Of a stretch of DNA of 64,000 bases, positions 26,034-34,983 are shown piece after piece. Position 1 is the first letter of the stretch. Each line of letters opens with the position of its first letter. The stretch is from the NCBI GenBank assembly GCA_039030075.1, contig JBCCEW010000012.1, positions 1-64,000 on the forward strand, read 5' to 3'. Position numbers and translations under genes: made by a program. This DNA is from Myxococcota bacterium (GTDB lineage Bacteria > Myxococcota_A > UBA9160 > SMWR01). The notes beneath the pieces were generated by a model. That model worked only from the letters and a program-made list of their open reading frames with translations. It searched no databases and had not been told where the DNA came from.

Positions 26034-26863
26034 TGCGCGCCCGACTTCCCGACATCGACTTTCGCGACGCCGACGGGTTCTGGCTGCCGAGCTGGCCCGA
26101 GTTCACCCACCGTATGAACGGGGCCTCGCTGCTGCTCCCGTACCTCGAGCCCTACCTGATCCGCGTGATGAAGCTCGCGCGGTCGCGGCTCGAGAGCGTG
26201 GCCCCCGCGCTCCTCGCGGACGTCGACCTCTTCAACCGCCAGGAAGCGAACCACTACAAGGTGCACGCGCGCTACAACGCGGAGCTGCGCGCGCAGTACC
26301 CCGGGCTCGAGCCCTTCGAGGCCGAGATCAAGGCCGACTTCCAGCGCTTCCTCGCCGAAGAGCCGCTCGAGTGGAACCTCGCCTACTCCGAGGGATTCGA
26401 GTCGGTCGGGCTCATCATGTCCGAGTTCTTCCTGCAGGAGATCCCGGACGCCCTCGAAGACGCCGATCCGGCGGTGCGGGAGCTCTGGGCCTGGCATCTG
26501 GCCGAGGAGTTCGAACATCGCTCGGTGGTGCACGACGTACTCGCCGCCGTCGCGCCGGGGTGGGTCCGCCGCCTCCAGGGCTTCCGCTTCTTCGGTCAGC
26601 ACCTCTACGCCTTCACGGCCCGCGTCTGCGAACACATGACCCAGATCGACCGCGAGCGCGGTCGACTGCGAGACGACGATCCCCGCGTCCAGGCCAGCGC
26701 GAAGCGCTACGCCCGCCGGGAGTCGCGCTTCTATGCCGTGCGCACCGCGCAGCTGCTCACCCCCTGGTACCGCCCCCACGGCCGGCCTCTGCAGGCGCCG
26801 ACCCGGCGGGTGCTGGAGTCGTACCCGCAGGCGCAGAGTCCGCGTGTCGCCGGCGGCGGGTGA
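26033..26863 (+). CDS. PF10118-type ferritin-like 'metal-dependent hydrolase'
   Basis: 276 aa, helical. The diiron-like set is visible: E39 (PYLEPY), E71-x-x-H74 (RQEANHY), E120/E123 (YSEGFES) and EEFEH (158-162). The family is annotated as a predicted metal-dependent hydrolase, but the motifs look like a ferritin-like diiron carboxylate protein; the reaction is unknown. The start is GTG, overlapping the preceding stop (TAGTG). A paralogue lies at 46822-47706. Confidence 0.8.
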   Translation: MRARLPDIDFRDADGFWLPSWPEFTHRMNGASLLLPYLEPYLIRVMKLARSRLESVAPALLADVDLFNRQEANHYKVHARYNAELRAQYPGLEPFEAEIKADFQRFLAEEPLEWNLAYSEGFESVGLIMSEFFLQEIPDALEDADPAVRELWAWHLAEEFEHRSVVHDVLAAVAPGWVRRLQGFRFFGQHLYAFTARVCEHMTQIDRERGRLRDDDPRVQASAKRYARRESRFYAVRTAQLLTPWYRPHGRPLQAPTRRVLESYPQAQSPRVAGGG

Positions 26864-26888
26864 CCATATACCCCGCGAGGAAGGTCTC

Positions 26889-27251
26889 ATGAAGTTCGAT
26901 CTCGGAGTGCACCACGTTTCACTGAACGTCGACGATCTCGACGCGTGTCTCTCCTTCTACGTCGACACGCTCGGCTTGACCCCGATCGAACGCCCGGATC
27001 TCGGGTTCCCCGGAGCCTGGCTCGCGTTCGGCCCCCAGGAGCTGCACTTGCTCCAGGTCGAAGATCACCAGGCGCCGGACGGGCAGCATTTCGCATTCCG
27101 GGTGACCGACCTGGACGCCACCCTCGCCGCGCTCGACGCCGCGGGGGTGAAGGCCACACCGCCCTTCGAGATCCCGGGGGTGTGTCGGCAAGCCTTCCTG
27201 AAGGACCCGGCTGGCAACCTGCTCGAGCTGAACGAGCCGAAGTCCCGATAG
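26889..27251 (+). CDS. Small VOC-family (glyoxalase-like) protein
   Basis: 120 aa, a single VOC module that would dimerise to form its site. Metal ligands are likely H9 (GVHHVSLN), H68 (GQHFAFRV) and E115 (NLLELNE). GAGGAAGG lies upstream of the ATG. The gene follows the PF10118 gene by 25 bp on the same strand, so it is likely third in that operon. Function could be isomerisation, lactoylglutathione-lyase-like chemistry or ligand sequestration. Confidence 0.82.
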   Translation: MKFDLGVHHVSLNVDDLDACLSFYVDTLGLTPIERPDLGFPGAWLAFGPQELHLLQVEDHQAPDGQHFAFRVTDLDATLAALDAAGVKATPPFEIPGVCRQAFLKDPAGNLLELNEPKSR

Positions 27252-27320
27252 ACCCTTGGCGGATCGTTCGTTGGAAGTGCCGAGCGTCGACGGCGGGATT
27301 CGCGCGCGCGGGGCGATCGT

Positions 27321-28085
27321 TTGACGCCCGAGATCGCGCTCCTGCTCGTGGCCGGGGGGGCCTTCGCGGGCTTCGTCAACACCCTCGCCGGCGGCGGTTC
27401 CTTCCTGACCGTGCCGCTGCTCGTGCTGGCGGGGCTTCCGGCCACCGATGCAAACGCCACCAATCGGGTGGGCGTGCTGGCGGCGAGCGCGTCGGCGCTG
27501 TGGGGCTTCAAGCGAGAACAGGTTGGCGGCCTGCAGCACACGCTGCCGATGATCTTGTCGGTGCTCGCCGGTTCCTGGCTGGGGGCCTACGCCGCGAGCG
27601 TCGTCTCCGATGCGCTCTTCGAGCGGGCCTTCGGGTTCGTCATGCTGCTCGCGCTCCCGCTGCTGCTGCGCAACCCGAAGCCCGAGGGCGAGGGGCATCG
27701 CGTCGGTTGGGCCGCGCAGCTCCTCTACTTCGCCGTCGGCTTCTACGGCGGCGCGATCCAGGCGGGGATCGGGATACCGCTGCTGCTCGTGCTGGTCGGC
27801 GTGGCGGGCTTCGACCTCGTGCGTGCGAATCACATCAAGATGGCGCTCGTCGGCGCGCTCACGATCGTTGCGCTCGCCCAGTTCATCTGGGCGGGGAAGG
27901 TGTGGTGGGCCTACGGGCTCGCTCTCGCGGTCGGCAACAGCGTCGGTGCGCAGCTCGCCGCGCGCTGGGGCTCTCGCGTCGGGCCTCGCTTGATCCGCCC
28001 CGTGCTCGTCGCCTGTGTCGTCCTCCTGGCCGCGCGCATGATCCTCGGTGGCGGAGCGCTCGCCTTCGGAGGATCGGGCGCCTGA
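27321..28085 (+). CDS. TauE/SafE-family sulfite/anion exporter
   Basis: 254 aa, TTG start. Eight or so hydrophobic helices form two repeats; each half has the family's Gly/Pro-rich turn (GGGSFLTVPLLVLAGLP near 24-40 and GGAIQAGIGIPLLLVL near 146-161). Members export sulfite, sulfoacetate or related anions across the inner membrane. No RBS is evident, so the start is uncertain. The neighbouring genes do not indicate the substrate. Confidence 0.85.
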   Translation: MTPEIALLLVAGGAFAGFVNTLAGGGSFLTVPLLVLAGLPATDANATNRVGVLAASASALWGFKREQVGGLQHTLPMILSVLAGSWLGAYAASVVSDALFERAFGFVMLLALPLLLRNPKPEGEGHRVGWAAQLLYFAVGFYGGAIQAGIGIPLLLVLVGVAGFDLVRANHIKMALVGALTIVALAQFIWAGKVWWAYGLALAVGNSVGAQLAARWGSRVGPRLIRPVLVACVVLLAARMILGGGALAFGGSGA

Positions 28086-28157
28086 GCGTGCCGGCGGCCT
28101 CGCGCGGCGCAGCGTGCGCGGCAGGCTAGGGTCCCCCTTCACGCGAGGGAGCGCCCG

Positions 28158-28991
28158 ATGCCCGAAGGCCCCGAAATCCGCCGCGCCGCAGATCGCGTGC
28201 AGCGCGCGGTCGCCGGAAAGGTCGCCGAGCGCGTCGAGTTCCTGTTCCCCGATCTCCAGTGCTACGGACCCCAGCTCGAGGGTCGGGTCGTCACCCACGT
28301 CGAAACCCGGGGCAAGGCAATGCTGACCCACTTCGACTGCGGGCTCAGCGTCTACTCCCACAACCAGCTCTATGGGCGCTGGTACGTACAGCGCGCGGGC
28401 ACCTTCCCGCGAACCGGCCGCAGCCTCCGCTTCGCCGTTCACAACGAGACCCACTCGGCGCTCCTCTACAGCGCGTCCGAGATCCAGGTGCTGGAGACGG
28501 GTCGCGTCGACGAGCACCCCTTCCTCGCGAAGCTCGGCCCGGATCTGCTCGCGCCGACCCTCGACGAGAAACGGCTGCGCGCCCAGATCGCCGACCCTCG
28601 CTTCGCGCGCCGTCCGTTGCACGCGTTGCTGTTGGACCAGGCGTTCGTCGCGGGCGTCGGCAACTACCTGCGTTCGGAGATCCTGTTCCAGGCGAAGCTC
28701 CATCCTCTGCGGCGTCCGAAGGAGCTGTCGGCGACCGAACGGCGTCGCCTCGCGCGGGCCGTGCTGACGATCGGTCGCCGAGCCTACGAGACCGGCGGCA
28801 TCACCAACGATCCGCGTCGGGCGAAGCGTCTGATGAAGGAAGGGCTCCGCCGCGGACAGGCGCGTCACCACGTCTTCACGCGAACGAACCGTCCGTGCTG
28901 GACCTGCGGGACGCGGGTGCAGCGCAAGGACTGGGGACAGCGGAAGCTGTTCTTCTGCCCGCGCTGTCAGCCCGAAGTCGCCGACACGTAG
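28158..28991 (+). CDS. nei: Formamidopyrimidine-DNA glycosylase / endonuclease VIII (Nei)
   Basis: 277 aa. The N-terminus MPEGPEIRRAAD supplies the catalytic Pro2 and Glu3 nucleophile/acid of the Fpg/Nei fold; Lys53 (TRGKAML) is the conserved beta-hairpin lysine. The helix-two-turn-helix region lies near 150-215. A C-terminal zinc finger has Cys247/250/267/270. The 'EIRRAADRV' start favours Nei (oxidised pyrimidines) over Fpg. It removes oxidised bases and nicks the strand. Convergent with the BKACE-like gene, 19 bp away. Confidence 0.9.
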   Translation: MPEGPEIRRAADRVQRAVAGKVAERVEFLFPDLQCYGPQLEGRVVTHVETRGKAMLTHFDCGLSVYSHNQLYGRWYVQRAGTFPRTGRSLRFAVHNETHSALLYSASEIQVLETGRVDEHPFLAKLGPDLLAPTLDEKRLRAQIADPRFARRPLHALLLDQAFVAGVGNYLRSEILFQAKLHPLRRPKELSATERRRLARAVLTIGRRAYETGGITNDPRRAKRLMKEGLRRGQARHHVFTRTNRPCWTCGTRVQRKDWGQRKLFFCPRCQPEVADT

Positions 28992-29010
28992 GGCGCGCGC
29001 GTCGCCGGTG

Positions 29011-29922
29011 TCAGGCGGCCTGCGGCCGCACCGGGAACTGGGGGAGCTGCAGGAGTCCGGCGGCCTCGGCGGGCGTCGCGAGGGGACGCCCGTGCTTGTG
29101 GGCGATCTGCGCGACGCGGTCGACGAGGGCTTCGTTCGTCACGCTTCCGTTGCCGCCCCCGAGCGGTTCGAGGCCCACCTGCACGTGTCCGCCGCGCAGA
29201 ATCGCCTGTTCGGCCAGGCCGCAGTCGACGCAGTCGTCCCCGAAGACCGAGACGAGCCAGGGGAGGCCCGAACCCTCGATCATCTCGAGATAGGCCGCGA
29301 GAGCGGTCTCGGTGGGAGGGAGGCCGAAGGGCACGACGTTCGTTCCGAAGTAGAACTTGAGCAGTCCGCCCGGCGGCATCCGCCCCGCCTCGACGTAGGC
29401 CAGGATGAACTTCACGAAGCCCGGCTCGAAGATCGAGATGCTGAGCCCGAGCGAGAGTCGACGACAGGCTTCCACGTAGTAGTGGGAGTCGCTCATGTCG
29501 TTGCGATAGAGGTACGTGCTCGGGGCGAAGAGCCCGTCTTCCCCCCGGATCGAGTAGTTGAAGGTGCCCGGGTCGCAGAGTCCCATGGCCACCAGACCGC
29601 GCTTCGCGAGCACCTCGATGTGGGCGTAGCGCGTCTCCACCGGGACGCCTTCCTGCCCGACGGGCATGGTCGGGGTGAGGATGGCGTCGGGACGCGCTTC
29701 GAGGATGCGCCGCCAGGGCGTGGCGTAGAGCTCGGGATCGAGCCGTCCTGGCCCACCGATGATGGGCTCGGGGGTGTGGGTGTGGATGAGGGCGGCGCCG
29801 GCTTCCATGCAGGCGACTGCCTGCTCGACGACTTCGTCGTCGGAGATCGGAACATGGGGGTTCGCCGCCTTCGGCGTCTGCCCGTTCAAGGCGGCCTCGA
29901 TGATCAGCGGTGCGGCGTCCAT
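29011..29922 (-). CDS. BKACE-type beta-keto acid cleavage enzyme (DUF849)
   Basis: 303 aa, TIM barrel. Zn ligands HTH at 47-49 (ALIHTHTPEP) and a C-terminal 'GGHVQVGLEP' strand with a conserved Glu are typical of 3-keto-5-aminohexanoate cleavage enzymes, which condense a beta-keto acid with acetyl-CoA to yield acetoacetate and a new CoA ester. Substrate specificity is variable across the family and not deducible here. No RBS stands out. It stands alone on the minus strand. Confidence 0.85.
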   Translation of the reverse strand: MDAAPLIIEAALNGQTPKAANPHVPISDDEVVEQAVACMEAGAALIHTHTPEPIIGGPGRLDPELYATPWRRILEARPDAILTPTMPVGQEGVPVETRYAHIEVLAKRGLVAMGLCDPGTFNYSIRGEDGLFAPSTYLYRNDMSDSHYYVEACRRLSLGLSISIFEPGFVKFILAYVEAGRMPPGGLLKFYFGTNVVPFGLPPTETALAAYLEMIEGSGLPWLVSVFGDDCVDCGLAEQAILRGGHVQVGLEPLGGGNGSVTNEALVDRVAQIAHKHGRPLATPAEAAGLLQLPQFPVRPQAA

Positions 29923-29982
29923 CGCGGAACGATAGCCGCCAAGGAGTTCTCCCGACGCGGGTCGGGTCGCCCCGGCGTCGGC

Positions 29983-30567
29983 CTACTGGACGGGGTCGGT
30001 GCGCCAATCGCGGGCGAGGTTCTCGATCGAGTCGACTCCCGACGACGGGGTCGCGAGCGGTTCCAACCAGAACCAGTCGTCGACCTGATCGTCCCGGGTG
30101 CGAATCGCGAAGCGCCGCGGCTGTAGGCCGAAGCGGGCGAAGTGGGCGAGCACGTGAGCTACGAGGCCGATCGAATCCTTGCCCTCGACGCGGGCGTAGA
30201 CGTCACCGGGCGCGTCGTGGGAGAGCTGGGCCGAGATCGAGACCACGGGGTCGGGCACTGCCGAGGGCAGGTGGGGCGCACTCCGGGCCATGGCCAGGAA
30301 GTCGTGTCGCAGTGGCGCCCGCGCGTCAGCGGTCTGGAGCAGGAAGGACGCCGCCCAGGGGCCGGGCGGCGTGCGGATCGCATCGCCGACGACCACCTGG
30401 ACGCGTGCGGCGAAGAGCTGGAGCCCGAGGTTCCCCGCCCATTCCGGGCGCAGGCGTCCCCAGAGCTCGAGTCGATGTCCGGTGCCTTCCCGCTCACACC
30501 GAAACCCGTCGGGCTCGGTGACGGCTCGGTGCATGATGGGTTCGAGCGCGCGAAGGTCGTCTCCCAT
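29983..30567 (-). CDS. ACT-domain-like regulatory protein
   Basis: 194 aa. The last ~70 residues (starting 'VYARVEGKDSIGLVAHVLAHF') have the beta-alpha-beta-beta-alpha-beta signature of ACT domains like those ending GlnD, with the Gly of the ligand turn. The N-terminal ~100 residues may be a second, diverged ACT unit. No catalytic domain is attached. Start: ATG 30567 places GGGAG at 8 nt; ATG 30573 is an alternative. The partner enzyme is unknown. Confidence 0.65.
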   Translation of the reverse strand: MGDDLRALEPIMHRAVTEPDGFRCEREGTGHRLELWGRLRPEWAGNLGLQLFAARVQVVVGDAIRTPPGPWAASFLLQTADARAPLRHDFLAMARSAPHLPSAVPDPVVSISAQLSHDAPGDVYARVEGKDSIGLVAHVLAHFARFGLQPRRFAIRTRDDQVDDWFWLEPLATPSSGVDSIENLARDWRTDPVQ

Positions 30568-30739
30568 GGCCATCTCTCCCGTGTTCCCCGTACCCACGGA
30601 CAAAGCAAACCCCGTGCCGCCCCAAGCGGGTCGGAGCGTGCGGAATTGGGCCATTATCGGCGCGCGCATCGGTTCGTCGAACGCAGTTTCGAGGCGTCGA
30701 CTGCCGTGAAAGGCGGCACACGGGGCGCAGGTGGTGGAA

Positions 30740-32149
30740 TCATGCGGTGGCGACGGAGCTGGGTTCTGGCCGGAGCCGGACCCGAATCGCGTCGATGCAC
30801 CGACTCACCTTCGTGCAGTTGCGAACCAGCTCGATCTTCGGCCAGGTCGCCCGTTCGCCTTCGGACACCAGCGCGGAGGCGTCCTCTCGGGAAAGGGGCG
30901 AGAGGAAACGTCCCGGCGAGAACAGCCGTTGGCGCGGCACGATGTTGACGTCACTGGTGTAGTCCTGGGTCGCCACGCTGAACCACAGCCGTGTGTAGGT
31001 GTCGACCGGGTGCACGCCTCGCACCATCCGCATGGCGAACGGGTACCACGCCCGCAGCCACTCGCGCGTCGCGGTGAGCGACACGTCGACCAGGCGTCCC
31101 GGCAACCCCTGGCTGGCATGAGGATCTTGTAGCGCCCAGAGAACGATCGGATTCGCCTGGCTGCTGATGAAGTGGTTGACACCGTAGAGACGAGCCAGGC
31201 GCTTCGCGGGCAGGTCGTCGGTGATCGAACCGTCGACCCATTGTCGCGAAGGAACGTAGGGTCTGCGCTTCCCCGAGATGTCCTTCGCCGCGAGCGTGAC
31301 GGGCGGGAACATTCCAGGGATGGCACACGAGGCCAGCACGGCCTCCCGCAGGAACGCGTTCGGTGAGGTCGAGGCGTTGAGCAGGCGGGAGCGCTGGTGG
31401 AGCGATGCGGGTGCCACCGACACGTTGATCTGGCAGCCGGTTTCCTCGAGGGCCTCCTGAAACGTCATGTCCGGGACCACCCACTCGATCATGGCCCGCA
31501 GGTCGTCGATCTGGATGCGTGCGCCGCTTCGCTCGCTGGAGCCGCGAAGCAGGTCGAAGGTCTTCGCCACCTCGGTATCGGAGAAGATCCGCTCGAGACC
31601 CACCCCCGAGTGGGTGCCCAGCATCGCGGCGACGATGGAGCCAGCGCTCGCACCCGAGATCACCTGCGGGAGGAGGTCCTGCTCGACCAGTGCGCGCGCC
31701 ACACCGATGTGGAAGGCACCGAGAGAACCCGCGCCGCTGAGCATGAGCGCCGAACGTCCGAAGCAGTCGCTCGCCCGGCGAAAGTACGCCTGCTTCTCTT
31801 CGAAGCCGATCTCTGCGGCGGTGATCGATTCCAGGTCGTGGAGTGCCGCCACGATCTCATCGATGTAGTCGCAGACCAGGTGCTTCGTGCCGAAGCGTGC
31901 GCGCGCGTAGAGCGCGGGCGAGCCCATGCCTCCCATGTTGCCGTGAAGGCCCTCGTTCAAGTAGTACAGGAGTCGCTGGGCGTCGCCGGAGCCGCGAATC
32001 TCGACCAGCTCATCGAAGCGCCGACGGATCACGTCGTGGTCGTAGAGCCGCGTTCGCTGCTCGCTCTTCCAGGCCTCCGCGCCGGACGAGGCATCCTCCG
32101 CGAGGGCCTGTCGTTTCCAGTCTTCGTATGTCGCCGGCTCCTGCACCAC
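30740..32149 (-). CDS. Patatin-like phospholipase with DUF3336-type N-terminus
   Basis: 469 aa. The patatin core has oxyanion loop SGAGSLG (138-144), nucleophile elbow GASAG with S168, and catalytic D306 in a DGS variant of the DGG/A motif, so a Ser-Asp dyad lipid acyl hydrolase is likely. The ~130 N-terminal residues are the helical extension seen in TGL-type lipases. AGGGAG lies 7 nt before the GTG start. It is divergent from the amidotransferase-transglutaminase gene across a 93-bp gap. Confidence 0.88.
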   Translation of the reverse strand: MVQEPATYEDWKRQALAEDASSGAEAWKSEQRTRLYDHDVIRRRFDELVEIRGSGDAQRLLYYLNEGLHGNMGGMGSPALYARARFGTKHLVCDYIDEIVAALHDLESITAAEIGFEEKQAYFRRASDCFGRSALMLSGAGSLGAFHIGVARALVEQDLLPQVISGASAGSIVAAMLGTHSGVGLERIFSDTEVAKTFDLLRGSSERSGARIQIDDLRAMIEWVVPDMTFQEALEETGCQINVSVAPASLHQRSRLLNASTSPNAFLREAVLASCAIPGMFPPVTLAAKDISGKRRPYVPSRQWVDGSITDDLPAKRLARLYGVNHFISSQANPIVLWALQDPHASQGLPGRLVDVSLTATREWLRAWYPFAMRMVRGVHPVDTYTRLWFSVATQDYTSDVNIVPRQRLFSPGRFLSPLSREDASALVSEGERATWPKIELVRNCTKVSRCIDAIRVRLRPEPSSVATA

Positions 32150-32242
32150 GCTTGGCTCCCTGACCCCAGAAGAACGCTAGCCGCTCTGTCCTCGCGCGAA
32201 GGCATCACGGGCCCATGAAGTCGCGACGAAGCGAAAACACCA

Positions 32243-34189
32243 GTGCGGATTTCGGCACACTCTCGCCGGTCCCAGCGAAGTGAGGGCGTCGTTCACGCGA
32301 AGCAGTGTTTCGATTACGCTGACGCCGTGGATGCCGCACCGGGGCCGCTCAGCGAGCAGATGGCACTGTCGTTCGACGGGCAGGCGTCCCCTGCGATCGC
32401 GCTCCGCGGAGAGGTCGAGCACCAGGCGAACCTGCTGCCTTCGAGCTGGGGACTCGGGTGGTACCCGGAGAACCAACGCGCCGCATCCGTGCTTCGGGAT
32501 TCCGACCTTCCCCAGGCCACGCCGCTCTCGGCGTTCCTTCACCGACGGGGCGATGCGCGCTCCAGCCTCTTCCTCGGGCACACCCGGGGTCTCCAGCCTC
32601 GTGGGGAACGCGGCAGCGCGCAGCCCTTCGCCAAGTCCTACGCCGGTCGCCAATGGCTCTTCTCGTGCGCGGGCGACCTTGCGCCCCACCTGAAGACGGC
32701 CCTTTCGCTGGACGACTCCTTCGACATCGCGCCGGTCGGCTCGACGCCGGTAGAGCACGCGTTCAGTTGGGTCGTGGCCCAACTCCGTCGGAAGACCGCA
32801 CGGACCATCGACGAGTTCGGTTGGATCGAGATGCACGGGCTGCTGCGGCGGCTCAACGAGTTCGGGGCGGCGAGCTTTCTGCTCACCGATGGTGTCGACC
32901 TGCTTGCGTATCGGGACGCGGAGGATGCGGTCCCGCTCTACTGGACCCGTCGGATTCCGCCTCACGACGTGACCTCCCTCGAGGGTCGCTCCTTCTCGAT
33001 CACCTACGATGATCCGACGGACGTCTCGCGCACGCTCCTGGCGTTCTCGACCTTGCCGATGCGGGGCGCCGCCTGGAATCCGCTCGAGACGAGTGAGCTG
33101 CGCGTGGTACGCCGGGGCGTTTCGGTATGGAGCAGTCATCCCGCCGGCATGGAAGAGCAGGTGTTTGCGCTCGCTCCGCATCGCCACACGAGCCCGGCCG
33201 AGCCCGAGGTCATGCACGCGACGGCATCCCAGCAGCAGGGCGCGGCGGCGCCGGTGCTGGCCGCGGGGATCACGCCCGACTTCGCGAACCTCACGGTCCG
33301 GCACGAGACGATCTACCGCTACGACCAGCCCATCGAGCGCAGCTCCCACCGCTTCTGCCTGCGACCGGTCGAAGACGAGCGACAGAAGGTGCTCGACCAT
33401 TCACTCGAGATCTCGATCGACGGGATGCAGCGAGACTTCGAAGACGTGTTCGGAAACCGCGCCACGATCTTCGAGGTGACGACACCCTTCCAGGAGATGC
33501 GAATCGTCTCGCGGTCGGCCGTGCGCGTCGAGGGGGTGCTCGCGTCGCGGCTGAAGTCGCCGCTGCGCCGTGACCAGATCCCTCTGGTCTGGATGCCGTG
33601 GCAGCGTCAGATGATGCAGGCGTATTTGATGCCGCCCGAGCTGCCGGAGCTCGAGCTGCGTGAACTCTCGGAGTTCGCGATGAGCTTCGTGGAGCGTTGC
33701 GACCACGACCTCGTAGAGACGCTCCTCGACCTGAATCGAACCATCTATCGCGACTTCGGCTACCTGCCGGGCTCGACCACGGTAGAGACCACGCCCTTCC
33801 AGGCCTATGTCCAGCGCCGCGGCGTGTGTCAGGATTTCGCGAACGTACTGATCTGCGTCGCGCGCCTCCTCGGCGTTCCCGCCCGCTACCGCGTCGGCTA
33901 CATCTACACGGGCGGCAGCTACGAGAACAAGATCCAGTCCGACGCCTCCCACGCCTGGGTCGAGGTCTATCTGCCGTGGACGGGATGGTTCGGCTTCGAC
34001 CCGACGAACGGGTGCCTCGTCGGTGCCGATCACGTGCGCGTCGCCTGCGGGCGACAGTTTCGCGACGCGGCGCCGACCTCGGGCACGATCTACCGCGGAG
34101 GGGGTTTCGAGACCCTGGAGGTGGGGGTGCAGGTCGAGCGACTCACCGACGACGAGCTCGGAGAGCGCGGAATCATCCTTCCCAGCTAG
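32243..34189 (+). CDS. Degenerate class-II amidotransferase domain fused to transglutaminase
   Basis: 648 aa from a GTG; in-frame GTG 32327 and ATG 32360 are alternative starts. Residues ~36-310 match the class-II glutamine amidotransferase (YafJ-like Ntn) fold: SWGLGWYPE (68-76), HTRG (113-116), then AQPF and FSCAGDL where active enzymes have THPF and 'HNG'. The N-terminal Cys nucleophile is absent: the aligned position is Ser36, preceded by a non-start codon. Residues ~345-648 are a bacterial transglutaminase with the intact triad C529, H570, D586. Tail-to-tail overlap with the Anbu gene. Likely a cysteine peptidase or amide-transfer enzyme carrying a non-catalytic or differently processed Ntn domain. 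Confidence 0.82.
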   Translation: MRISAHSRRSQRSEGVVHAKQCFDYADAVDAAPGPLSEQMALSFDGQASPAIALRGEVEHQANLLPSSWGLGWYPENQRAASVLRDSDLPQATPLSAFLHRRGDARSSLFLGHTRGLQPRGERGSAQPFAKSYAGRQWLFSCAGDLAPHLKTALSLDDSFDIAPVGSTPVEHAFSWVVAQLRRKTARTIDEFGWIEMHGLLRRLNEFGAASFLLTDGVDLLAYRDAEDAVPLYWTRRIPPHDVTSLEGRSFSITYDDPTDVSRTLLAFSTLPMRGAAWNPLETSELRVVRRGVSVWSSHPAGMEEQVFALAPHRHTSPAEPEVMHATASQQQGAAAPVLAAGITPDFANLTVRHETIYRYDQPIERSSHRFCLRPVEDERQKVLDHSLEISIDGMQRDFEDVFGNRATIFEVTTPFQEMRIVSRSAVRVEGVLASRLKSPLRRDQIPLVWMPWQRQMMQAYLMPPELPELELRELSEFAMSFVERCDHDLVETLLDLNRTIYRDFGYLPGSTTVETTPFQAYVQRRGVCQDFANVLICVARLLGVPARYRVGYIYTGGSYENKIQSDASHAWVEVYLPWTGWFGFDPTNGCLVGADHVRVACGRQFRDAAPTSGTIYRGGGFETLEVGVQVERLTDDELGERGIILPS

Positions 34190-34983
34190 CTGGGCTGCTC
34201 CGGGTTCGGCACGAAGTTCGCGCTGGGATCCATCGGTGGGGCTGTGCTGGGGAGCGGCGCGGGAAAGGCGGGGAGCTTCGCGAAGCTCTCGGCGAAGCCC
34301 CGTTGCCAGGCCTCGCGGACCTCGTGGTAGTAGGGCGAATCGGACTCGATCCGAAACGGCGTCGGCGGTGCGAAGTGGTCCGTCGGGTAGAGCGCGAAGT
34401 CGAATGGCGCCGCTACCGTGATGTTCGAGCGCACGGTGGCATCCATCGAAACCAACGCGAGCTTCGCTGCCTCCGATAGGGGCAGCGACTTGCGGACCAG
34501 CCGATCGAGCACGGGCTTCCCGTACTTCGTCTCGCCGATCTGGAGATAGGGAGTCTCGTCCGAGACTCCGATGTAGTTGCCCTGCGGGTAGATGAGGCGC
34601 AGCTCCGGTGGACCTCCTCGGATCTGGCCTCCGAGAATCAGGGTGACCTCGCCGGTCACGCCACTGCGAGCGAGCGCGGCACCGTGTTTCTCCTGGATCT
34701 CGCGGGACAGGCGACCCACGTACTCGGCGGCCTCGAAGACGCGACCGGCTGTCGAGAGGGAGGCGCCGTTCGGGGGGAACGCGAGGTCTCGCTCGATTCG
34801 ATCGATGAGCTCGCGCGTGGTCGCGAGACTGCCCGCGGCGAGCAACACGAACGAGCGATCCTGGGCCGGCGCGAAGACATGGAGCTTGCGATAGCTCGTG
34901 ACGTAGTCGACGCCGGCGTTCGTCCGTGTGTCCGCTCCGAATACGATGCCCTCGTCCACCTGGATCGCGACGCAGTAGGTCAT
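34186..34983 (-). CDS. Anbu proteasome-like Ntn hydrolase
   Basis: 265 aa, slightly longer than typical Anbu (~240-260). MTYC start: after Met removal Thr1 is the predicted nucleophile, with D17 (FGADTRTNAG) and a Lys at 32-33 (SYRKLHVF), the proteasome/HslV catalytic set. Anbu forms open helical or ring assemblies and is linked by comparative genomics to transglutaminases and amidoligases. The start ATG overlaps the stop of the transglutaminase/DUF2126 gene (ATGA). A Pro-rich C-terminal tail (about 240-265) is an extra feature. Its cellular substrate is unknown. Confidence 0.88.
   Translation of the reverse strand: MTYCVAIQVDEGIVFGADTRTNAGVDYVTSYRKLHVFAPAQDRSFVLLAAGSLATTRELIDRIERDLAFPPNGASLSTAGRVFEAAEYVGRLSREIQEKHGAALARSGVTGEVTLILGGQIRGGPPELRLIYPQGNYIGVSDETPYLQIGETKYGKPVLDRLVRKSLPLSEAAKLALVSMDATVRSNITVAAPFDFALYPTDHFAPPTPFRIESDSPYYHEVREAWQRGFAESFAKLPAFPAPLPSTAPPMDPSANFVPNPEQPS

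Noticed and set aside
26919-28871. 650-codon minus-strand frame across the VOC, TauE and Nei genes
   Set aside because: Opposite three well-supported genes; no recognisable domain and no coherent protein pattern.
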